A stretch of DNA of 36,729 nucleotides. It comes from Lachnospiraceae bacterium (lineage in GTDB: Bacteria; Bacillota; Clostridia; Lachnospirales; Lachnospiraceae). The translations under genes were made by a program, and so were the position numbers. Every line of letters starts with the position of its first letter. Within the stretch, counting starts at the first letter, position 1. The notes beneath the pieces are model-generated. The model did no database searches and was not told the DNA's origin. It saw nothing but the letters and a program-made list of their open reading frames with translations. The stretch is from contig CAJTGD010000048.1 in the NCBI GenBank assembly GCA_910575475.1, forward strand, positions 1 to 36,729. Direction: 5' to 3'. This document shows positions 24,603 through 32,357 of this stretch, one piece after another.

Positions 24603-25424
24603 ATGAAAAAAAGGACAAATACGGTAAATCGAATTTTAGAGATCCTATTATGGATATGCAGTATCGTGACTATATACCCTATATTGATGGTTATTCTTAC
24701 ATCATTTAAGAGTAAGGGAGAGGCGGCCTATCTGAATATCTCGCTGCCAGGTGAGTGGCATCCGGAAAATTATGTGGCTGTCCTGGAAAAGGATTTTGTC
24801 AGGTCACTGGGCAACAGCGTGTTCATTACGCTCCTGTCCGTGGTGCTGATCACGGCGCTGTCCGCGTTTTTGAGCTTTATCATTGCCAGGAGAGATACGA
24901 AGGGCTGCAGGATCACCTACAAGATCATCACGCTCGGCATCATCGCTCCGTTTACCGCCCTGCCTACGATCCAGCTTCTGCAGAAGCTGGGGATGTACGG
25001 CAGCCGGATCGGACTGTGCCTGGTCTACGCAGCGTTGTATATGCCGTTTACTACCATGATGCTGAGCGGATTTATCAAGGGGATCCCGCGGGAACTGGAC
25101 GAGGCGGCAGTGATGGACGGGGCGGTAGGCTGGAAGCTGTTTGTGACAGTGATATTTCCGCTCTTAAAGCCCGCCCTTGCGACGACAGGGGTACTCAATT
25201 TTATGTGGGTGTGGAACGAACTGCAGATTCCCATGTACCTGCTCAATTCGGCCGCAAAATGGACGCTTCCGCTGTCCGTGTATAATTTTTACGGGCAGTT
25301 CAGCCGCAGCTGGAACCTGGTCTGCGCGGACGTGGTTCTGGTATCCCTGCCGGTGGTCATCGTGTATATCTTCGCACAGAAGTGGGTCATCGCAGGTATG
25401 ACGGCGGGGGCGGTCAAAGGTTAG
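24603..25424 (+). CDS. Sugar ABC transporter permease (MalG/UgpE type)
   Basis: A 273-residue partner permease with six helices and an EAA loop reading ELDEAAVMDGAVGWKLFVTVIFPLLKP. The ATG follows the stop of the first permease by one base, and its GGAG ribosome site lies inside that gene's end, so translation is coupled. With the preceding lipoprotein and permease it imports a carbohydrate, probably an alpha-glucoside given the GH13 enzyme across the regulator pair. Confidence 0.93.
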   Translation: MKKRTNTVNRILEILLWICSIVTIYPILMVILTSFKSKGEAAYLNISLPGEWHPENYVAVLEKDFVRSLGNSVFITLLSVVLITALSAFLSFIIARRDTKGCRITYKIITLGIIAPFTALPTIQLLQKLGMYGSRIGLCLVYAALYMPFTTMMLSGFIKGIPRELDEAAVMDGAVGWKLFVTVIFPLLKPALATTGVLNFMWVWNELQIPMYLLNSAAKWTLPLSVYNFYGQFSRSWNLVCADVVLVSLPVVIVYIFAQKWVIAGMTAGAVKG

Positions 25425-25575
25425 AAAAAGCATGCTACTGAAGAAATAATGATTATTTTTGGATCCAATACAGGGGGGCTGTCGGTTAATACCAATTTTT
25501 AGGCGCCCTGCCATAAAATAAGCATATCCACCAGAGTTCCATGCTTTCCAGCACAAACTCTTCTATGGGATATGC

Positions 25576-26007
25576 TTATTTTTCCTTTATAGAACTTATT
25601 TTAGGGCGCAAAAACTGGTAATTCAGTTCATCCAGGATTTCTCCCGTCAGCTTTTTCCCTTTAAAATCGTAAAAAGCATCCCACTGGGGCTTCTGCCCTT
25701 TGGCCAGCCAGATAAAAGCAAGGTCCCTTTGGCATAAATCTACAATACGGTCAACAGCCCTTACGCCGCGCATGTTTGCGTAAGTAATAACGCCATACAG
25801 CATGATTAGGTTATACCCGGTTCTTCCCTTATCAGAATAACAGGCCAGCAGGCCTGAAAAATCTAAATCCTCCATCACTTTTTTAAGGGTATAGACTGGA
25901 TCGTCGTCGGGTAAACCCAATTCGTAAAAAATGAAGTTGATTTTCTGTTGCCCAAACTCAAAAAAGTCGTTATAATAATCTTGTTTAAGCATAGTTTCAT
26001 TTCTCAA
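25576..26007 (-). pseudogene. Truncated IS1182-type transposase (N-terminal part)
   Basis: A 143-residue stretch ending in the foreign tail PKISSIKEK. The body matches the N-terminal DUF772-type domain of IS1182/IS5-like transposases: NLIMLYGVITYANMRGVRAVDRIVDLCQRD, then LAFIWLAKGQKPQWDAFYDFK. Family proteins are roughly 450-550 residues, so the DDE catalytic domain is missing. It is probably inactive, although movement in trans through the intact-looking ends is possible. Confidence 0.8.
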
Positions 26008-26073
26008 TATAACATGAAACGGGGAGAAAGATGGTTGTCGTTAGCCATCTTTTTTTCTTTTTGCAAAAAGTTT

Positions 26074-26113
26074 CAGGGGTAGGTGTGATTCGCACGAATC
26101 ACACCTACCCCTG
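26074..26113. repeat. 19-bp perfect palindrome inside the IS relic
   Basis: CAGGGGTAGGTGTGATTCG (26074-26092) and its exact complement (26095-26113) are separated by 2 bases. It lies just inside the right end and upstream of the transposase start. It could shield the element from outside transcription or act as a terminator for incoming transcripts. Confidence 0.6.
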
Positions 26114-26351
26114 TTTGGAACTATCTATTTCCCGACAGCCCCTTCCCACGTTTGAAGTATAGATTTATACACTTCGAAATCATTAGCTCATTTATAAGTA
26201 GCTGCTTCTTAATCAAGATTATCCCAGAGATTTTAGAAAATGTAAAAACGATAGGTTATTCATCGCTTACTTTTTATCTGTCCCCGATATAGCTTTTTTG
26301 GCTGTCTATACGATTTTGGATCTTCCAATTCTATTTTTTACTGATACCCTC

Positions 26352-26407
26352 TTGACAACTGTGTTTTTCTGAATTATAATTGAAACATCGTTATGAAACA
26401 CTGTTAT
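26352..26407 (+). promoter_or_regulatory. Consensus sigma-A promoter with tandem 13-bp operator repeat
   Basis: TTGACA (26352-26357) and TATAAT (26375-26380) are exactly 17 bases apart. Immediately downstream, over the expected start point, stand GAAACATCGTTAT (26382-26394) and GAAACACTGTTAT (26395-26407), a head-to-tail repeat in which each unit contains a small dyad AACA-N2-GTT. The TetR-type gene starts at 26428. This suggests a strong promoter held down by its own repressor. Left of it (26143-26351) only a weak palindrome near 26152-26182 is visible. Confidence 0.75.
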
Positions 26408-26427
26408 TAAAGAGAGAAGGTGAACAG

Positions 26428-27063
26428 GTGGCAAAGCAGATCGAGGGCGTGTATGAGAGGATACTAGAATGCGCAAAAAAGGAATTCCTCGAAAAAGGCT
26501 ACACAGATGCCTCCCTGCGGACGATTGCCGCAGAAGCGGAAACAAGCACCAATTCCATTTACGTCCGCTTTAAAGATAAGGAAGGGCTATTTGCCGCCAT
26601 TGTGGAGCCGGTTTCAGAAGAGTTCATGTCCCGGTGTCTGGATGTGCAGGAAACATTCCATTCTTTTGACAGCGATGTCCAGCGCCGGGAGGTTGGGAAG
26701 TATTCTTCTGATGCGATGCTTGGAATGGTGGATTACATCTACGACCACTTTGACGAATTCCGTTTGCTGTTGGATGCTTCCCATGGCACGAAGTTCTGTA
26801 ATTTTGTGAACGGGCTGGTATCCATGGAAGAGGAATACACATGGAAGTGGCTGGAGGCAACAGGCTCCCGTCTGGAACCTATGGGCGGGCTGACCGCAGA
26901 TTTTTATCACATGATGGTCACTGCATATTTTGAAGGAATCTTTGAAGTGGTCCGCCATGGGATGGATAGGGAAGATGCGAAAAAGTATGTCGCCATGATG
27001 GGGAAATACCACCATGGGGGATTTTTGGCAATCGTCGGGGAAGAAACGGCGGAAACAAAATAA
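26428..27063 (+). CDS. TetR/AcrR-family transcriptional regulator
   Basis: A 211-residue regulator. The N-terminal helix-turn-helix is standard (ILECAKKEFLEKGYTDASLRTIAAEAETSTNSIYVRFKDKEGLFAAIV), followed by an all-helical ligand-binding domain. The start is GTG at 26428 with AAGGTG 5 bases ahead; the frame is open further left, but that would start inside the -10 box. It precedes two ABC transporter genes on the same strand, separated by a structured repeat and a GTTAG operator, and probably represses itself and perhaps the transporter. Confidence 0.88.
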   Translation: MAKQIEGVYERILECAKKEFLEKGYTDASLRTIAAEAETSTNSIYVRFKDKEGLFAAIVEPVSEEFMSRCLDVQETFHSFDSDVQRREVGKYSSDAMLGMVDYIYDHFDEFRLLLDASHGTKFCNFVNGLVSMEEEYTWKWLEATGSRLEPMGGLTADFYHMMVTAYFEGIFEVVRHGMDREDAKKYVAMMGKYHHGGFLAIVGEETAETK

Positions 27064-27067
27064 GTTC

Positions 27068-27205
27068 TTAAGGCTGCCAGAACTGCAACAGGGTGCTAAG
27101 TGCCAGTGGCACTTGTTCAGCACCGACCGGAACGGAGTGGAGACTAAGCGCCAGTGGCGCTTGTTTAGGACGGACCGAAGCGGAGCGTAGACCAGGCAGC
27201 CTTAA
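27068..27205. repeat. Structured tandem 48-bp repeat with covarying hairpins
   Basis: TTAAGGCTGCC (27068-27078) and GGCAGCCTTAA (27195-27205) form outer arms. Inside, two 48-base units start at 27098 and 27146. Each opens with a hairpin: AAGTGCCAGTGGCACTT in the first and AAGCGCCAGTGGCGCTT in the second. The stems differ by T-A versus C-G, a compensatory change. The rest of each unit is GTT-AG-AC-GACCG-A-CGGAG-G-AGAC with scattered changes. It lies right after the TetR stop, before the ABC operon. Confidence 0.7.
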
Positions 27206-27218
27206 AATAAATCAATAA

Positions 27219-27234
27219 GTTAGCAAAAACTAAC
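27219..27234. promoter_or_regulatory. GTTAG-N6-CTAAC operator, ABC operon
   Basis: GTTAG-CAAAAA-CTAAC, extended by A and T to 18 bp. It abuts TATACA (27235-27240), a possible -10, so it would fill the promoter spacer. It is one of four such sites in the window (others at 32021, 35320 and 35366). Confidence 0.65.
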
Positions 27235-27237
27235 TAT

Positions 27238-27271
27238 ACAATAGAAAATTAAAGTGAAAATTTTCTATTGT
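27238..27271 (+). promoter_or_regulatory. Leader hairpin of the ABC operon
   Basis: ACAATAGAAAATT (27238-27250) pairs perfectly with AATTTTCTATTGT (27259-27271), loop AAAGTGAA. It stands between the operator and the ribosome site (AGGAGG near 27284). Its outer bases ACAATAG/CTATTGT are shared with the hairpin at 33371. It may be an attenuator or a stability element. Confidence 0.5.
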
Positions 27272-27296
27272 CAAAAACCAAATAGGAGGAACTGAT

Positions 27297-29039
27297 ATGC
27301 AGAAACAAAATCCGCTGCTCCGTATATGGGGCTGGGGAAAAGACGAACATGGCCGCCTGATCGGAGCGGTCATAAACGCACTCATTGCTGTAGTGCTGGG
27401 GATGCTGCCCTATTTTGCGGCGGCACAGGTTATCATCGGCATGCTGGCTGGGGAAAAGGATCTGTCCTTTTATCTGCCATGGTTAGGTCTGGGACTGGCG
27501 GGGTATGCCGCACGTACGCTTCTTTACAATATGGCATTATCTATGTCCCATAAAGCAACCTTTTCCATTTTGAAAAACATCCGGCAGAAAATACTGCAAA
27601 AACTGCCGAAGCTGCCCCTTGGGACGGTTATGGATATGTCAAGCGGGAAGATGAAACAGATTATCGTGGATCAGGTGGACGGCATGGAGACCACGCTTGC
27701 CCATCTGTTCCCGGAGCTGACTGCCAATATTGCGGGGCCGCTCTTTATCGTGGTCTGCCTGTTTGTTCTGGACTGGCGCATGGCGCTTTTGTCCATCGTG
27801 ACAATCCCGGTTGGGATGGCATTCATGATGTCGGTTATGGGGAGCTATGCAAAGAATTATGAAGGCGCGCTGAAGACTACACAGGAGATGAATGGGACTA
27901 TCGTGGAATACATAGGCGGCATTGAGGTCATCAAGGCGTTTAACCAGGGGAAGTCGTCCTATGCGAAATTCGCAGACCGGGTAAAGGCAAACGCTGCCTA
28001 TTATTATAACTGGATGAAAAAAAGCCAGTTCGGGATATCCATGGGTTATTCCATCGTGCCTGCCTCACTGGTCACGATTCTTCCGGCGGGCTGGCTCTGG
28101 TACAGGAATGGAAGCCTGCCGGTGGAAACCTTTATCATGGTCATCATCCTGTCCCTCGGCATTGCGGGGCCGCTCATTGCCGCGATGAACTTTGTAGACA
28201 CGCTTGCTACGGTCGGTACAACGGTGGCATCTGTGGATGAACTTCTTTCCGCAGAGGAACAGCATCATGGTGACAAGGAGGTCCGTATCAAGGGTAAGGA
28301 TATTGAATTATCCCATGTTTCTTTCGGCTACCATGAAGATAAGAATATCCTGCGTGATGTGAGTCTTTCCATCTCCGCAGGGAGAATGACAGCGCTGGTG
28401 GGGCCTTCCGGTTCCGGCAAATCCACCATTGCAAAACTCATCGCCGGTTTTTGGGATGTAAAGGACGGGACGGTTTCCATGGGCGGCGTGGATGAAAAGA
28501 AGATCCCGCTGGAACAGCTCTATGACCAGGTGGCATTTGTATCCCAGGATAATTATCTGTTTGACGAGAGCGTCCGGGAAAATATCCGCATGGGCAGGCT
28601 GTCCGCATCAGATAAGGAAGTGGAAGCGGCTGCCAAAGCTGCGGGGTGCGATGCCTTTATCCGCTCCCTGGAAAAAGGATATGAAACAAATGTTGGCGGA
28701 GGCGGCGCACACCTTTCGGGCGGTGAACGTCAGAGGATTGCCATAGCGAGGGCAATGCTAAAGGATGCGCCCATCGTGATACTGGATGAGGCCACCGCGT
28801 ATATTGACCCTGAAAATGAGGCAGTCATCCAGAAAGCGATTGCAAAGCTGGTACGGGGTAAAACGGTGATCGTGATTGCCCACAGGCTTTCAACCATTAA
28901 GGATGCAGATAAAATTGTTGTAGTAAAGGACGGCAGAATAGAAGCGGCCGGAAAACATGAGGAATTAAGAAAGACCTGCCCTCTCTATGAATCCATGTGG
29001 CAGGCGCATATCGGTGCAAAGGACGGTGATGTGGCATGA
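27297..29039 (+). CDS. ABC transporter, membrane/ATPase fusion (subunit 1 of heterodimer)
   Basis: A 580-residue type-IV (exporter-fold) half transporter: six membrane helices in about 1-310, then a nucleotide-binding domain with Walker A GPSGSGKST (369-377), signature LSGGERQR (473-480) and Walker B VILDEAT with catalytic E498. The D-loop reads AYIDPENE. Half transporters with a DPENE-type D-loop in gene pairs include the siderophore importers YbtPQ and IrtAB, so the direction of transport is not settled by the fold. AGGAGG precedes the ATG. It overlaps the next half transporter by 4 bases. A GTTAG operator lies upstream. Confidence 0.9.
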   Translation: MQKQNPLLRIWGWGKDEHGRLIGAVINALIAVVLGMLPYFAAAQVIIGMLAGEKDLSFYLPWLGLGLAGYAARTLLYNMALSMSHKATFSILKNIRQKILQKLPKLPLGTVMDMSSGKMKQIIVDQVDGMETTLAHLFPELTANIAGPLFIVVCLFVLDWRMALLSIVTIPVGMAFMMSVMGSYAKNYEGALKTTQEMNGTIVEYIGGIEVIKAFNQGKSSYAKFADRVKANAAYYYNWMKKSQFGISMGYSIVPASLVTILPAGWLWYRNGSLPVETFIMVIILSLGIAGPLIAAMNFVDTLATVGTTVASVDELLSAEEQHHGDKEVRIKGKDIELSHVSFGYHEDKNILRDVSLSISAGRMTALVGPSGSGKSTIAKLIAGFWDVKDGTVSMGGVDEKKIPLEQLYDQVAFVSQDNYLFDESVRENIRMGRLSASDKEVEAAAKAAGCDAFIRSLEKGYETNVGGGGAHLSGGERQRIAIARAMLKDAPIVILDEATAYIDPENEAVIQKAIAKLVRGKTVIVIAHRLSTIKDADKIVVVKDGRIEAAGKHEELRKTCPLYESMWQAHIGAKDGDVA

Positions 29040-30772
29040 TAGAAGCATTCAGAAAAATATGGCGGTTTGCCGGCGCAGAGCGGGCAAACATCAATAAATC
29101 CGTAGTGGTAAAATTTTTAAATGCAGTGTTCCATATGCTGGAGGTCAGCGCCATCTATTTTGTAATCGTGGCTCTGACGCAGGGAAACACAGGAAATGAT
29201 GCGGCTTGGACGGCATTGGCATTTATGGCAGTCAGCATTATCGGCAATGCGGTGACGACTGCTTTTTCCAAGAATCAGCAGACACACGCAGGGTATTTCA
29301 TGGCGGCAAATGAGAGGATTAAAATCGGCAATCTCTTAAAAGGCGTGCCAATGGGATTCTTCAACGAGAACAGCCTTGGCGAAGTGACCGGCGTATGCAC
29401 CACGGTGCTTGGGAATATTGAGATGCTGGTTCCTATGGTGCTGGTGGATATCATGGGCGGCCTGATCGGGACGGTTGTCTTTACAGCGATGATCCTGATA
29501 TTCGAATGGCGCGTGGGACTGGTCGTTGCAGCAGGTATTTTCGTATATTTCTTAATTGTCTCGTCTATGGAAAAAAAGTCCGCGGCTATCGCGCCGAATG
29601 CACAGAAGTCGCAGACGGCGCTCACTTCTGCAGTTCTGGAATATGTGCAGGGGATGGGCATCGTCAAATCCTTTAATTTGAGCGGCAGGGGCGATAAGAG
29701 GGCGCAGGATGCCTTGGAATTTAACAGGAAGAGCAACCTTGACATGGAAAAGCTGATGACGCCTTATACAATCTTTCAGGAGCTGGTGCTTCAGATTGCG
29801 GGGATCGCCATGATGTTCGTATCAATTTTCTGCTGGGCAGACGGCACAATGCCCATTGCCAATGCGCTGATGTGCATTGTAATGTCATTCCTTGTATTCG
29901 GACAGATTAAACTGTTCGGCATGGGAATGTCCATGCTGCGCCTTGCCTCGGCAAGCATTGACCGCACTTTGCAGACGGAGGAAATGGAGCAGATGGATGA
30001 GAAAGGGAAGGCGTTTTCTCCAAAGAGCCATGGGATTGAATTTAAAAATGTGCATTTCTCTTATGAGAACAAGGAGATACTCCATGGCATTGATGTGACA
30101 TTGCCTGACAGGACTACAACAGCAGTCATCGGACCTTCCGGTTCCGGCAAGACTACCCTCTGCAACCTGATCGCCCGCTTTTGGGATGTGGACAGCGGCA
30201 GCGTGAAGATTGGCGGGAAGGATGTGCGGGAATACACGCTGGAATCCCTGATGGAGCAGATCAGCATGGTGTTCCAAAACGTATATCTATTTGCGGATAC
30301 GATTGAGAACAACATCAAGTTTGGCAGGCCGCAGGCGACACACGCAGAAGTAATGGAGGCGGCAAGGAAAGCCTGCTGTGCAGATTTTATTGAAGACCTC
30401 CCTGACGGGTACGATACGGTGATCGGGGAAGGCGGCGCATCCCTTTCCGGCGGGGAGAAGCAGCGGATATCCATCGCAAGGGCGATGCTGAAGGACGCCC
30501 CCATTGTTATCCTTGACGAGGCGACCGCCAATGTGGATCCGGAGAACGAGGACCGGCTGCAGAAGGCGATTGAGGAACTGACCAGGGATAAGACCATCAT
30601 CATGATTGCACACAGGCTGAAGACCGTGCGGAATGCTGACCAGATACTTGTGGTGGACGAGGGGCGTATTGTCCAGAAAGGAAATCATGGGGAACTGATC
30701 GGACAGGAAGGCATCTATGCGGATTTCGTGCTTGGAAGGAAAGAGGCTATCGGCTGGAAACTGATGCCATAG
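29036..30772 (+). CDS. ABC transporter, membrane/ATPase fusion (subunit 2 of heterodimer)
   Basis: A 578-residue half transporter with the same layout: six helices, Walker A GPSGSGKTT, signature LSGGEKQR, Walker B VILDEAT followed by ANVDPENE. Both ATP sites look intact in the pair, unlike degenerate heterodimers. The ATGA overlap with subunit 1 means coupled translation and an assembled heterodimer. A following AraC regulator and downstream iron-type genes favour metallophore or peptide-siderophore transport; drug or peptide export is the alternative. Confidence 0.9.
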   Translation: MIEAFRKIWRFAGAERANINKSVVVKFLNAVFHMLEVSAIYFVIVALTQGNTGNDAAWTALAFMAVSIIGNAVTTAFSKNQQTHAGYFMAANERIKIGNLLKGVPMGFFNENSLGEVTGVCTTVLGNIEMLVPMVLVDIMGGLIGTVVFTAMILIFEWRVGLVVAAGIFVYFLIVSSMEKKSAAIAPNAQKSQTALTSAVLEYVQGMGIVKSFNLSGRGDKRAQDALEFNRKSNLDMEKLMTPYTIFQELVLQIAGIAMMFVSIFCWADGTMPIANALMCIVMSFLVFGQIKLFGMGMSMLRLASASIDRTLQTEEMEQMDEKGKAFSPKSHGIEFKNVHFSYENKEILHGIDVTLPDRTTTAVIGPSGSGKTTLCNLIARFWDVDSGSVKIGGKDVREYTLESLMEQISMVFQNVYLFADTIENNIKFGRPQATHAEVMEAARKACCADFIEDLPDGYDTVIGEGGASLSGGEKQRISIARAMLKDAPIVILDEATANVDPENEDRLQKAIEELTRDKTIIMIAHRLKTVRNADQILVVDEGRIVQKGNHGELIGQEGIYADFVLGRKEAIGWKLMP

Positions 30773-30776
30773 TATG

Positions 30777-30805
30777 CAGAAAAGCTGCCAGTGGCAGGTT
30801 TTCTG
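30777..30805. terminator. Bidirectional terminator-like hairpin after the ABC genes
   Basis: CAGAAAA-G-CTGCC (30777-30789), loop AGT, GGCAG-G-TTTTCTG (30793-30805): a 12-bp stem with one G-G mismatch, ending in T-runs on either strand. It is 4 bases after the second ABC stop. A one-base variant lies beside the element at 8479. Confidence 0.6.
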
Positions 30806-30902
30806 TAATGCATAGGATTTGGGCATATGCTTTGATAAAGCTGTGCAGGGCGCAGGCAGGATAAGGGGCTGCATGGCGGCTCCTGTAAAAAGAGGTGTTA
30901 TG

Positions 30903-31886
30903 ATGGATTACAGAGAAAAGGATGAAAGGAATATCTGCTGCGCCCTGCGCAGTGAATCAGGCAAATCCCCGGAATACGGGCCTAAGATACATAGATTCCG
31001 AAATGGCAGGGGTGATGCAGAGGTTGATTCCTACAAAGTGTTTCCGGGAATTGAGCTGAATATTTACTCTGTGCATATGGACAGTTTTTTCTTCGGGACA
31101 GAGGAAGAGGGAAACTTTATGGAAATACACCACTGCCGTGAAGGGCGCATGGAGCAGGGGCTGGAGGATGATGGGAGCGCCTATATTATGCCGGGTGACC
31201 TGTCCGTTACGGTAAAAAGACAGCGTTCCGGCGAATACAGCTTCCCCCTCTGCCATTACCACGGCATTTCCATATGCATTGATACCGATGCCGCGCCGGA
31301 GTGCCTTTCCTGCTTCCTGGAGGATGTAAATGTCCGTCCCAGGGAGCTGGCCAGGCGGCTGTGCGGGAAAGAAAACTGCTTTATTATCCGCTCCCAGGCA
31401 TATATCGAGCATATCTTTTCGGAGCTGTATTCGGTGCCGGAAGAATGCAGAAAAGGCTATTTCAAAATAAAGGTTCTGGAACTGCTTTTCGTGCTTGGGA
31501 GCTTCAGCCCGGAAAAGAACAGCGCACCCGCCCTTTCGCTGTCAAAATTGCAGGCAGACCTTGCCAAGGAAGCCGCCGCATGGCTTGCGGAGAATTTAGA
31601 CAGGCAGGTATCTGTGTCTGAGCTTTCCGGCAGGTTCCATGTATCGCAGACCCATCTTCAGAACGCATTCAAAGGCGTGTATGGCGTTCCCGTGAGTTCC
31701 TATACCCGGATTTTGAAAATGCAGTCTGCCGCCCTGCGGCTGATCCATACGGATGCCGCCATATTGGAGATAGCCTCCGAATTTGGGTACAGCAATGCGG
31801 GGAAATTTGCTTCTGCATTCCAGAAGATCATGGGGGAGACTCCAGGCGAATACAGGAAAATGCACGGAATTACGGGATGGCAGTGA
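30903..31886 (+). CDS. AraC-family regulator (YbtA/PchR-like arrangement)
   Basis: A 327-residue regulator with an N-terminal cupin-like sensing half (MEIHHCREGRMEQGLEDDGSAYIMPGDLSV) and a C-terminal AraC domain with two helix-turn-helices (VSVSELSGRFHVSQTHLQNAFKGVYG and AILEIASEFGYSNAGKFASAFQKIMGETPGEYRK). AraC regulators of this build beside exporter-fold ABC pairs include the siderophore-sensing YbtA and PchR. ATG codons at 30900 and 30903 are adjacent; AGAGGTG (30891-30897) gives better spacing to 30903. It lies 130 bases after the transporter genes beyond a terminator hairpin, so it may have its own promoter. Confidence 0.88.
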   Translation: MDYREKDERNICCALRSESGKSPEYGPKIHRFRNGRGDAEVDSYKVFPGIELNIYSVHMDSFFFGTEEEGNFMEIHHCREGRMEQGLEDDGSAYIMPGDLSVTVKRQRSGEYSFPLCHYHGISICIDTDAAPECLSCFLEDVNVRPRELARRLCGKENCFIIRSQAYIEHIFSELYSVPEECRKGYFKIKVLELLFVLGSFSPEKNSAPALSLSKLQADLAKEAAAWLAENLDRQVSVSELSGRFHVSQTHLQNAFKGVYGVPVSSYTRILKMQSAALRLIHTDAAILEIASEFGYSNAGKFASAFQKIMGETPGEYRKMHGITGWQ

Positions 31887-31894
31887 CTTCCGTT

Positions 31895-31938
31895 CTAAAA
31901 CGGCGTTCCTTAAAGAGTGCTGTTTTGGAGCATTTTTC
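31895..31938 (+). terminator. Probable terminator of the AraC gene
   Basis: CTAAAACGGC (31895-31904) pairs, using G-T wobbles, with GCTGTTTTGG (31919-31928), followed by AGCATTTTTCTG. Confidence 0.5.
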
Positions 31939-32019
31939 TGTTTTGATGGAGCGGAAAGGATTGAAAAAGGATGCTATCATTTTGCTGTGCCTTGCAAGAG
32001 GCTCTTATTTTTGACAATG

Positions 32020-32037
32020 AGTTAGTTTATACTAACT
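32020..32037. promoter_or_regulatory. GTTAG-N6-CTAAC operator, DUF2325/DUF3793 operon
   Basis: AGTTAG-TTTATA-CTAACT, an 18-bp site only 3 bases before the ribosome site AGGAG (32041-32045). It contains TATACT (32028-32033), a possible -10, and follows TTGACA (32011-32016) too closely for that pair to be used together. Binding here would block transcription start or early elongation. Confidence 0.65.
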
Positions 32038-32054
32038 AAAAGGAGATGAAGCGG

Positions 32055-32357
32055 ATGAGTGTGGTGATTGTCGGAGGGAATGAATGTATGGTCCGCCAGT
32101 ATAAAGAGCTGTGCAGGGAGTACAAATGCAAGGCGAAAATATTTCCCAAAATGGCAGGGAACCTGAAAAATATCGGGCTGCCGGATCTGCTTGTGCTGTT
32201 TACAGGCACGGTTTCCCATAAAATGGTACGCAGCGCATTGGAGCAGACGAAAGGAAAGCCGGTAAGGACGGTCCGTTCCCACACAAGCTCCATAAATGCG
32301 CTTAGGGGAATCCTGGAAGGGCATATGGAGGAAAGCGGGGAGGGTATGTATGTCTGA
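32055..32357 (+). CDS. DUF2325 domain protein
   Basis: A 100-residue protein with the Rossmann-like DUF2325 pattern: VVIVGGNECMVRQYKELCREYKC at the start, LPDLLVLFTGTVSHKMVRSALEQ in the middle, then RTVRSHTSSINALRGIL. DUF2325 proteins are small, of unknown function, and often lie near iron-transport genes in Clostridia. The ATG at 32055 is 9 bases after AGGAG; an ATG at 32046 overlaps that site. It overlaps the next gene by 8 bases and is directly behind a GTTAG operator, so expression is probably metal-controlled. Confidence 0.8.
   Translation: MSVVIVGGNECMVRQYKELCREYKCKAKIFPKMAGNLKNIGLPDLLVLFTGTVSHKMVRSALEQTKGKPVRTVRSHTSSINALRGILEGHMEESGEGMYV

Larger units (their letters stand above)
25475..26142. 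mobile_element. Internally deleted IS1182-family element
   Basis: A 668-bp relic. GGGGCTGTCGG (25475-25485) at the left is mirrored by CCGACAGCCCC (26132-26142) at the right, with partial similarity a few bases further in. Inside is the N-terminal quarter of an IS1182-type transposase on the minus strand; the catalytic part is gone. A 15-bp inverted repeat (AAAATAAGCATATCC 25515-25529 and its mate 25568-25582) overlaps the shortened gene's stop codon. A 19-bp palindrome lies between the transposase start and the right end. No clear target duplication was found. It marks the left edge of the accessory region. Confidence 0.75.

Noticed and set aside
25471..26146. Target-site duplication around the IS1182 relic
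   Set aside because: Flanks CAGG and TTCC do not match as a direct repeat.
26380..26427. Upstream TTG start for the TetR gene
   Set aside because: It overlaps the -10 box and the operator repeat, so it cannot be in the transcript.
27098..27193. Short CRISPR array
   Set aside because: Only two units, directly adjacent with no spacers, and the whole unit is repeated with scattered changes.
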